Notes under the pieces: model-generated
Told to the model about the DNA's origin: nothing
Databases searched by the model: none
The model's input: the letters and a program-made list of their open reading frames with translations, nothing else
Position numbers and translations under genes: made by a program
Shown here: in pieces, positions 58,521 to 64,000 of the stretch
How the letters are laid out: every line of letters begins with the position of its first letter
Numbering within the stretch: position 1 is the stretch's first letter
Origin: Vibrio sp. SCSIO 43137
GTDB taxonomy: Bacteria; Pseudomonadota; Gammaproteobacteria; Enterobacterales; Vibrionaceae
DNA length: 64,000 nt
Direction of reading: 5' to 3'
Assembly (NCBI RefSeq): GCF_028201475.1
Contig: NZ_CP116383.1
Coordinates: 372,001-436,000 of the forward strand

Positions 58521-58699
58521 GCTTGAGTTGTCCTTTTCAGGCCGTGCTTTTCACGAAGCTTATCCAGCAAAAACAAACGACGCTGGTTCTGGCTGACGTC
58601 AAAATTTTTCATCCCTTCCATATCTGGGCAGGGAGCATGACAAGGTGAGGTGATAGGCAGCTCTTCAATTGATTTGCCCGGATTGAAATCGATGTCCAT
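58517..58699 (-). CDS. small phage protein upstream of the replication gene
   Basis: A 60-residue protein. A Cys pair occurs in SPCHAPCPDM and a basic helical tail follows (RRLFLLDKLREKHGLKRTT). Function unknown. It overlaps the replication gene by four bases (ATGA-type coupling) and lies three bases after the regulator gene. Confidence 0.6.
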   Translation of the reverse strand: MDIDFNPGKSIEELPITSPCHAPCPDMEGMKNFDVSQNQRRLFLLDKLREKHGLKRTTQA

Positions 58700-58702
58700 G
58701 CT

Positions 58703-58951
58703 TTACTCTTTATCCGTCTCTATGTTCTTAATTTCTTCCATACGTTTGCGACTACGCGGAGGAATCGGCAGAGTTACTTGATTAGCAGCAACTCTGCGGT
58801 CGAATTCAAGTTTATTGATAAGCACCAAACCACCAGATTCCTCTTGTGGAACGGTAGGAATGACAGACTCTGCAATTAGTTCTTTAACCTTGGTTCGGCT
58901 AATTCCCGTCTCTTCGCAAAACTTGTTAATTGTTTGAACGGTTGCGGACAT
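58703..58951 (-). CDS. Cro/excisionase-like HTH regulator of the early operon
   Basis: An 82-residue protein. The HTH is INKFCEETGISRTKVKELIAESVIPTV (about 8-34), a MerR/Xis/Cox-like winged helix, followed by a beta wing (GGLVLINKLEF) and a basic tail. It is divergent from the repressor, so it may counter it during induction, or serve as an excisionase for the integrase. Confidence 0.75.
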   Translation of the reverse strand: MSATVQTINKFCEETGISRTKVKELIAESVIPTVPQEESGGLVLINKLEFDRRVAANQVTLPIPPRSRKRMEEIKNIETDKE

Positions 58952-59000
58952 AGATATAACCCCTTAATATCAGTCGTATGTGGTCGCATTTGGTTTTGAG

Positions 59001-59068
59001 CGGATAATCGCGCAGTTGGTAATTTAGATCGGATATTCGCTGTAGTCAATATTTTGCGCGTAAATCCG
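59001..59068. promoter_or_regulatory. three operator-like repeats between repressor and early genes
   Basis: CGGATAATCGC (59001-59011), CGGATATTCGC (59030-59040) and, inverted, GCGTAAATCCG (59058-59068) share the form CGGATWWWCGC. They are 29 and 28 bases apart in the divergent promoter region. They are good candidates for repressor sites; the third lies just before a TTATAC -10-like element of the repressor promoter. Confidence 0.65.
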
Positions 59069-59094
59069 TGCGTTATACTTCAGGGGGTTGGCTT

Positions 59095-59754
59095 ATGTCA
59101 CTGATAGATAAGAATAAAAAAACATTAAAAAATTTTCACTTAAGACTGAAAGAAGCTTTGGGAGAGCATTCTTATAGAGCGTTTTCTGAACTTAGCGGAG
59201 TTTCTGCTACCACTCTGCGCGATTATGTAAACGAAAAGAGTTATCCAACGTTAGACCGTTTAGCAGCAATATCAGAAGCGTCTGGAAAATCATTAGAGTG
59301 GTTGGCTACAGGGGAATTACCAGACGATAATATGGTATCTGTGTTCCAATATGATTTGCATGTGAGTGCTGGTAATGGATCTTATATTGAATCTGAAAAC
59401 CCTATAGCGGAGTTCAAGTTCAGTAAAGACTGGTTGCGTCAACAAGGGTTGTTAGGAAAAAAGCTATCTATTGTTCAGGTTATGGGCGATAGCATGGAAG
59501 CGACCTTATATGACGGTGACTTGATACTGGTTCGGCATGATGAAGCTCGGGATGGTATTTGTGTTATTCGTATTGATAGTGATGTTCTTGTTAAGCGAGT
59601 GCAGTATGATTATTCAGATAAAAGTTTTCAGATATCCAGTGATAACCCAAGGTATAAGAGCTTTGAGCTGAGCAAAGATTTTGATGGTGATTTCAGAGTA
59701 ATAGGTCAGGTAGTAAGAGTTCTACAGCGGGTTAAGCAGCATGATACAGTCTAA
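59095..59754 (+). CDS. CI/LexA-type phage repressor (HTH plus S24 peptidase)
   Basis: A 219-residue repressor. The N-terminal HTH (YRAFSELSGVSATTLRDYVNEKSYPTLDRL, about 25-55) binds DNA. The C-terminal S24 domain (from about 85) has the catalytic Ser in VMGDSMEATLYDGD and Lys in DVLVKRVQYD, so SOS-induced self-cleavage is likely. The ATG at 59095 follows CAGGGGG; the GTG at 59068 is an alternative. It overlaps the integrase gene by 14 bases, so lysogenic control and integration are co-expressed. Confidence 0.9.
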   Translation: MSLIDKNKKTLKNFHLRLKEALGEHSYRAFSELSGVSATTLRDYVNEKSYPTLDRLAAISEASGKSLEWLATGELPDDNMVSVFQYDLHVSAGNGSYIESENPIAEFKFSKDWLRQQGLLGKKLSIVQVMGDSMEATLYDGDLILVRHDEARDGICVIRIDSDVLVKRVQYDYSDKSFQISSDNPRYKSFELSKDFDGDFRVIGQVVRVLQRVKQHDTV

Positions 59755-60703
59755 TGAGCAGGGGTTCTATACCACCCATGATCCAAACCGTTTTTTTAGT
59801 CTAAAACGGGATGCGAAGAATCACGAAGTCACTATATCTCTGCGTACTGATGAACTTAATCCAAACAAGGATTTTCGCAAGTTAGATGAAGTGATAACAG
59901 TGTGGTATCGACTGCATGGTAAAACACTCCGCGATCACATCCGGTTGAGAAAGTTGCTTTACCGGATGTCTGAAAAGTTGGGTAATCCGATAGCCAGTGA
60001 ACTGACTAATGAACATTTTGCTCGATATAGGGAGAAAAGGACGCAGGAGGTTAGCACTACTACGGCTAATCGTGAGCACGCTTACCTAAGGGCTATGTTT
60101 AACGAACTGCAGAGGCTCGGTGTTATCAATTACGAAAACCCTGTTTCGAAGATACGTCAGTTTAAAGAAAGGGAAGGGGAGCTGCGTTTTCTTTCCCATG
60201 ATGAAATAGGAAAGCTATTGGAATCGTGCTCTCAATCCAGTAATAAAAGCCTTAGTTATGTGGTGAAAGTATGTCTGGCTACCGGTGCACGGTGGAGTGA
60301 AGCAGAGTCGCTGAAAATGTCTCAAGTAGCAAACGGAAAAATCACTTACCTAAATACCAAGTCAGGTAAAAACCGTTCCATTCCTGTTAATGAACAGCTT
60401 TATCAAGAATTAAAAGAGCTGGATAAATCGGGTGATGAAAGGTTGTTTTTATCCAGCCTTAGTGCATTTCGAAAAGCGGTAGCAAAAGCACAGATCAGCT
60501 TGCCAAGAGGGCAAATGTCTCATGTCCTTCGACATACCTTTGCCAGTCATTTTGTAATGCAGGGTGGGAATATCGTTGTATTGAAAGATATTTTAGGGCA
60601 TAGCGAAATAACGACGACAATGCGTTATTCTCACTTAGCGCCCAGTCATTTGACGGACGCTATTAAATTGAACCCCTTAAACCAACACCAACAGAAGGAT
60701 TAA
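59741..60703 (+). CDS. prophage tyrosine integrase
   Basis: A 320-residue XerC/D-like integrase. A core-binding domain (about 50-150) precedes a catalytic domain with TGARWSEAESL (Arg), HVLRHTFASH (His-x2-Arg), LGHSEITTTMRYSHL (His and nucleophile Tyr). It acts at the tRNA-Trp site; attR is about 1.2 kb downstream. Similar integrases are found in PM2-like prophages and other small elements. The 3' end overlaps the convergent P63C gene by four bases. Confidence 0.92.
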   Translation: MIQSNEQGFYTTHDPNRFFSLKRDAKNHEVTISLRTDELNPNKDFRKLDEVITVWYRLHGKTLRDHIRLRKLLYRMSEKLGNPIASELTNEHFARYREKRTQEVSTTTANREHAYLRAMFNELQRLGVINYENPVSKIRQFKEREGELRFLSHDEIGKLLESCSQSSNKSLSYVVKVCLATGARWSEAESLKMSQVANGKITYLNTKSGKNRSIPVNEQLYQELKELDKSGDERLFLSSLSAFRKAVAKAQISLPRGQMSHVLRHTFASHFVMQGGNIVVLKDILGHSEITTTMRYSHLAPSHLTDAIKLNPLNQHQQKD

Positions 60704-61578
60704 TGTTCTTCAAGTGGTAGCTCTAAAGTATCACCATATTTGGGTAGTACGCGGTTCAAGAGCTTATCAAATTCTTTCGAATTACTTGAAGCATCCATCA
60801 GTAACATGACTTTGTTAAGGTGCTCTTTTAGTTCGGGAAGGCCATAATCTTCCGTTAATAGTTGGTGGTATTTATTCTTATTATTACCGGCATTAGTTTT
60901 TGGGGTTTTATCTCTAAGCGCTTTCTTGATTCCCGGAGCTAATCGAGCATAAACGATATCATTTACCCAATGGCCAACAAAAGCAGGCCGTTTCAATGCC
61001 ATATAACTGTCATAGCCCTTAACTTTTACCAACTTGTACCAAAACTCATCTGGGAATGTCTTAGTCCACTTCCTGCTAGGTTCATCTTTAATGTATTTTT
61101 CGAGAATCGCACTAAGAGCTTTCTTTTCTCTAACTTCTTGATAACCAGTTGCTTCATCTATCAGCGCAACTATACCTACGCGCGCGAAAGCTCGGATTAG
61201 GTTTTCCGCATATTCAGCATACCTAATATCCTGCTCGGTGCTTAATACGCCGTCTCTTCTGGCCTCAAGTATTACATCGCACAAATCAGCTAATATCTCT
61301 CCACGAAAACCATGTACTGGCCTTGGTGTTTTTCCAGTTATTACCACCGGATTCTCTAAAGCCATTATGAGAGAGTTATTCATATATCGACTCAGTTTAA
61401 CGTTGCTAACCAAGCGGCTTACACCAGTACCACGGCCTTTCATTCCAATAGCACTTGTCATGCTTCTACCCGATATGTATCTCTCGCCATCTTCAGTGAC
61501 GAAACATTTCAGACTAATAGGTCCTATGTCTAAGCTGCCTTTATAATTCGCTTTTTTTTCTTGAGTGTCAGTTGTCAT
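60700..61578 (-). CDS. P63C-domain phage accessory protein
   Basis: A 292-residue protein. ALIDEATGYQEVREKKAL (about 155-172) is the signature of the P63C domain found in many phages and phage-like elements. The N-terminal half has a Bro/KilA-like feel. Function is unknown: possible anti-repression, exclusion or defence. I prefer the ATG at 61578, preceded by AGGAAGAGAAAGAG; ATG 61602 is alternative. Placement between integrase and attR, in reverse orientation and with more AT-rich sequence upstream, fits a cargo gene. Confidence 0.8.
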   Translation of the reverse strand: MTTDTQEKKANYKGSLDIGPISLKCFVTEDGERYISGRSMTSAIGMKGRGTGVSRLVSNVKLSRYMNNSLIMALENPVVITGKTPRPVHGFRGEILADLCDVILEARRDGVLSTEQDIRYAEYAENLIRAFARVGIVALIDEATGYQEVREKKALSAILEKYIKDEPSRKWTKTFPDEFWYKLVKVKGYDSYMALKRPAFVGHWVNDIVYARLAPGIKKALRDKTPKTNAGNNKNKYHQLLTEDYGLPELKEHLNKVMLLMDASSNSKEFDKLLNRVLPKYGDTLELPLEEH

Positions 61579-61602
61579 TCTCTTTCTCTTCCTAGCTATC
61601 AT

Positions 61603-61884
61603 GAGTTGAAATGATCATATCAGACCATTTTCTTGTGTCCAATAAATTTTTATTTTTAGTGTTATTTTTGCTTTTAATGGACATGTTAAGTGTGTGTCGG
61701 GCTCTAGAGGTGTCTTTTGGTCTTTTTTGAGTTAAGAGTGACTTTTTATTCAGACCTATTCTTGAAGCAGATGTATGAACTTTTTACTCGAAACACAATG
61801 CTTACGCCCCAATGCGCCCACATACATCAGATATGAAATTTCCCCTTTTTTTAACTTATTGTTTTTATAGGTGGTTGATAGGTT
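61603..61884. other. AT-rich right end of the prophage, no gene seen
   Basis: About 280 bases holding the promoter of the P63C gene and probably the integrase arm-binding sites next to attR. No coding frame is convincing. Confidence 0.45.
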
Positions 61885-61936
61885 TTCCAAATCCGCGTGT
61901 TGGGAGTTCGAATCTCTCCACCCCTGCCATTATTTA
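61885..61936 (+). repeat. attR, 52-bp direct repeat of tRNA-Trp 3' end
   Basis: Identical to 48693-48744, without a tRNA 5' half. It is the chromosomal 3' end of the original tRNA-Trp gene left by integration. Confidence 0.95.
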
Positions 61937-61966
61937 AGGCTCTAGTCAAAAGACTAGAGCCTTTTT
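61937..61966 (+). terminator. original chromosomal terminator of the rRNA-tRNA operon
   Basis: AGGCTCTAGTC and GACTAGAGCCT form an 11-bp stem with a four-A loop, followed by TTTT. It now lies 13 kb from its operon. Confidence 0.85.
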
Positions 61967-61983
61967 GCTTTTTGATGTTGAAG

Positions 61984-62116
61984 TCTTCAATTAGCAGAGC
62001 AGCGGATTCCCCGACTTACCAAAAACAGCGCGTGTTGGGAGTTCGAATCTCTCCACCCTTACTATTATTTAATGGCTCTAGGCTGCGCGCCCCGGTCGAA
62101 AGACGGAGGCCTTTTT
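61984..62116 (+). pseudogene. decayed second tRNA-Trp copy with its terminator
   Basis: TCAATTAGCAGAGCAGCGGATTCC, then an 18-base unrelated insert (62011-62028), then CGCGTGTTGGGAGTTCGAATCTCTCCACCC match tRNA-Trp from the D loop to the acceptor. The 5' acceptor half is lost and the 3' end reads TTACTATTATTTA. A degenerate copy of the GGCTCTAG...GCCTTTTT terminator follows. It is a relic of a tandem tRNA or of an earlier insertion. Confidence 0.75.
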
Positions 62117-62221
62117 CATTTTCATTGCTCAGTAAAATATAACCAGATTAAGGTTGTAGATCTGTAGAAAGCTATTCAGACTATAGAGCATAGTCGTATA
62201 GAACTTTCCGGAATGAATTTA

Positions 62222-62617
62222 ATGTCACAAGAGCAGCAAAACAACCCGCTACATGGTCTTAAACTAGAGGAGCTGCTAACTGAGCTCGTTGACCATTATG
62301 GCTGGGATATCCTGGATACAGCAATGCGCTTTAATTGCTTTCATACCAAACCCTCCATTGCCAGCAGCCTTAAATATCTACGTAAAACCGAGTGGGCAAG
62401 AGAAAAACTTGAGGCTTTCTATCTGTCCCGCTATAAGAGAATGCCAAGGCCGACAGAAGCCGAGAGAGGCATACCTCCACGCCAGCGTACATTTGCTAAC
62501 GGCATCGAGCCCCGTGAACCGATGAAGTTAACCGTAGAATCTATTCTGGATTCTCAGGCAAAAGCGGCTTCTACATATAAAGCCAGAAAAGCAAGAGGCA
62601 GAAACCCGCGTCGATAG
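62222..62617 (+). CDS. VF530 (DUF2132) DNA-binding family protein
   Basis: A 131-residue protein. [39 protein letters not shown] followed by [21 protein letters not shown] is the VF530 domain, a helical fold first described in Vibrio fischeri and proposed to bind DNA. The C-terminal 60 residues are basic and probably unstructured ([10 protein letters not shown]). ATG 62222 follows TCCGGA; 62213 is an alternative. Confidence 0.9.
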   Translation: MSQEQQNNPLHGLKLEELLTELVDHYGWDILDTAMRFNCFHTKPSIASSLKYLRKTEWAREKLEAFYLSRYKRMPRPTEAERGIPPRQRTFANGIEPREPMKLTVESILDSQAKAASTYKARKARGRNPRR

Positions 62618-62700
62618 AGACTATTACATGTTTAATTCCGGATTGTGTTTTGCAGCACATTGCTCTGGAATTCTATTATTTATTGATATTGAGGTAATTG

Positions 62701-63003
62701 ATGTTTAAAAAATTGGCTAACGGTGGGTTTGGGCTGCCTGTGACGTTCTGGTGTTTCTACTTTTTTGCAGTAATTCCTATTAATGCTGTACTGGAATACA
62801 GTGAGAGCATGCCCCTAAGCGTCACTCTGCTTGCATTAGAGGTGATATTAGAAGTATTGGTGCTCAAGGGTATATGGAGCCTGAGAAAGTCATATACAGG
62901 CTGGAGAATCTGGATCTGGCTTGCTCTTATAATGGTGTCATTTAGCCTTGTTTTAGGAGTAACAGCCTTAGGTATGAGTTTCTATTATTCACTTCATGGC
63001 TAA
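62701..63003 (+). CDS. small membrane protein of unknown function
   Basis: A 100-residue protein with three hydrophobic segments (about 10-28, 38-58 and 70-95), rich in Trp and Leu. No family is recognised. It lies 83 bases after the VF530 gene in the same direction and is closed by a stem-loop at 63033. Confidence 0.7.
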   Translation: MFKKLANGGFGLPVTFWCFYFFAVIPINAVLEYSESMPLSVTLLALEVILEVLVLKGIWSLRKSYTGWRIWIWLALIMVSFSLVLGVTALGMSFYYSLHG

Positions 63004-63032
63004 TGACAATGAACTAATCTATTAGCAGAAAT

Positions 63033-63052
63033 AACCCGCTATTAAGCGGGTT
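63033..63052. terminator. bidirectional terminator
   Basis: AACCCGCT (63033-63040) pairs with AGCGGGTT (63045-63052), followed by TTCTG. It lies between convergent genes. Confidence 0.75.
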
Positions 63053-63067
63053 TTCTGTATTTGTCGT

Positions 63068-64000
63068 TTAGAGTATGTTTTTAGGCACAATCCGCCTTAT
63101 TTTGACACCTAGGCGCTTAAACAGGCTGACCTGATGGTCTGGGTTGAAATCTTCCGATATTCTCCAGGCATTTTCGGGTTCCATCTCTATGTGCATAGAA
63201 GAGTTAACCTCTTTTGTAATGTCGGCAGAGTGTATGATGGTGAAACTTTCAGTATTCAGGTTGGCGCTGCGGGGGTCAAAGTTATAAGTCCCTATTAGCG
63301 TGATTTTATCATCTATGGTCATTGTCTTTGCGTGCAAACCGAAGATTGGCGTTGTCGGTAGCCGTTTGTGCATATGCTCCGTCATAACCCTCTGCCTTAC
63401 TTTTGCATCAGGCCTGAACTCAAACACCTCAACACCTGTTTTTAATAGTGCCTTTCTGTTTCTCTGGTAACCGCTGAAAGCTTCAAGATTGTCGTTTGAA
63501 GCCAGGCTATTAGTCAGAATCTTGATATCAATGCCTTTATCGACCAGTTGTTTCAGAAACTTACGATCGCTCCTTGTGGTGACAAGATAAGGCGTCTGAA
63601 TCAGTATATTTTCCGAAGCCATCTCTGCCAGTTCGATCAGCTTACTTCGGGTGATACTGCCGCCTCCGAGAAAACTATCCTGACTGTTCTTGCCCGGTTT
63701 GTCGGCTATGTATTCAACCTTATCAACAAACAAAAACTTGCCTTGCTCCCGGAGTGTTTCAAATGTTTCAGGAACCTTTGCTATTTCAGCCCTTATGTCA
63801 GGGTGGAAGTTTTCCGGGTTACAGGCATAGGAATGAAGTCTGGAGAAGTCAGGGTTCTTTGAATATGGATTATCCTTAATCAGCTTTTCTACCGGAATAC
63901 TGAGGCTATATTGCCAATACTCTTCAAACGAAGCCGAAACGCTATTCACCACCTCTCCGGCAAGAAACACATCACGATCTCTGAAGTTATAGTCGTGGTC
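63068..64000 (-). CDS. phospholipase D / cardiolipin-synthase-like protein, partial at window edge
   Basis: The C-terminal 310 residues of a PLD-family protein; the reading frame continues past 64000. An HKD motif is present (FGLHAKTMTIDD, then LIGTYNFDPRSANLNTES), giving H-x-K-x4-D and the GSxN-like GTYNFDPRS. The visible upstream part DHDYNFRDRDVFLAGEVVNSVS resembles the end of a first PLD domain, so the whole protein probably has two. It is likely membrane-associated phosphatidyl-transfer chemistry, but the substrate is not shown. Confidence 0.85.
   Translation of the reverse strand, partial: DHDYNFRDRDVFLAGEVVNSVSASFEEYWQYSLSIPVEKLIKDNPYSKNPDFSRLHSYACNPENFHPDIRAEIAKVPETFETLREQGKFLFVDKVEYIADKPGKNSQDSFLGGGSITRSKLIELAEMASENILIQTPYLVTTRSDRKFLKQLVDKGIDIKILTNSLASNDNLEAFSGYQRNRKALLKTGVEVFEFRPDAKVRQRVMTEHMHKRLPTTPIFGLHAKTMTIDDKITLIGTYNFDPRSANLNTESFTIIHSADITKEVNSSMHIEMEPENAWRISEDFNPDHQVSLFKRLGVKIRRIVPKNIL

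Noticed and set aside
61897..62142. Open frame across attR and the tRNA-Trp relic
   Set aside because: Its repeated peptide is only the translation of tRNA sequence.

Overview
The window is a chromosomal segment from a marine gamma-proteobacterium of the Vibrionaceae, most probably a Vibrio. This rests on the rRNA operon (16S-Ile-Ala-23S-5S-Asp-Trp), three chemoreceptors, CSS/EAL and HD-GYP c-di-GMP enzymes, DUF2058 and VF530 proteins, and the general gene style. No species can be named from sequence reading alone.

Layout. (1) 1-4082 is the right end of an integrated island: a DNA methyltransferase, a divergent HTH-restriction endonuclease fusion and a tyrosine integrase. It ends at a 54-base 3' fragment of a tRNA-Leu-like gene, which is the probable attachment site. 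(2) 4090-6700 holds a small lipoprotein gene split by an IS3-family element (4679-6317) with a 4-bp target duplication; removing the element restores the reading frame exactly. (3) 6721-7986 encodes a protein made of three tandem Rid/YjgF domains. (4) 8957-14520 is a Tat-exported molybdoenzyme operon related to tetrathionate reductase (catalytic subunit, four-cluster ferredoxin, FdnI-like cytochrome b). It has three TTACC-N3-GGTAA palindromes upstream and a TetR gene beyond them. (5) 14675-18660 holds an AGCS amino-acid:Na+ symporter and a CSS-EAL phosphodiesterase. (6) 18730-29083 is a catabolic island: LysR, TRAP transporter, a three-subunit HcnABC/opine-oxidase-like dehydrogenase, RidA, a DauR-like regulator, an aminotransferase and an ornithine-cyclodeaminase homologue. 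Together they suggest uptake and oxidation of an opine, D-amino acid or cyclic imino acid through an imine. (7) 29297-42606 is mostly signalling and housekeeping: three chemoreceptors, DUF2058, an OmpA-like porin, a 52-residue zinc ribbon, LysR, LysE, a divergent Nramp-like carrier and an HD-GYP protein. (8) 42713-48737 is the rRNA operon.

(9) 48693-61936 is the most striking part: a prophage of about 13.2 kb inserted in the tRNA-Trp gene that closes the rRNA operon, bounded by 52-bp perfect direct repeats. It has no tailed-phage genes. It encodes a rolling-circle (HUH) replication protein, a FtsK/HerA-type packaging ATPase, a capsid protein whose layout resembles the double jelly-roll P2 of corticovirus PM2, and a run of very small one-helix membrane proteins, one of only 42 residues. 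It also has spike- and fibre-like proteins, a virion lysin and a holin-like protein. A divergent LexA/CI-type repressor with tyrosine integrase and a P63C-domain cargo gene complete it. The best reading is a PM2-like tailless, membrane-containing temperate phage. Regulatory DNA is visible: three spaced CGGATWWTCGC-like repeats in the divergent promoter region and a twin palindrome between the ATPase and capsid genes.

(10) 61937-64000 holds the displaced chromosomal terminator, a decayed second tRNA-Trp copy, a VF530 DNA-binding protein, a small membrane protein and a truncated phospholipase-D-family gene at the window edge. Family assignments come from recognised motifs and remembered family features; no database search was run.
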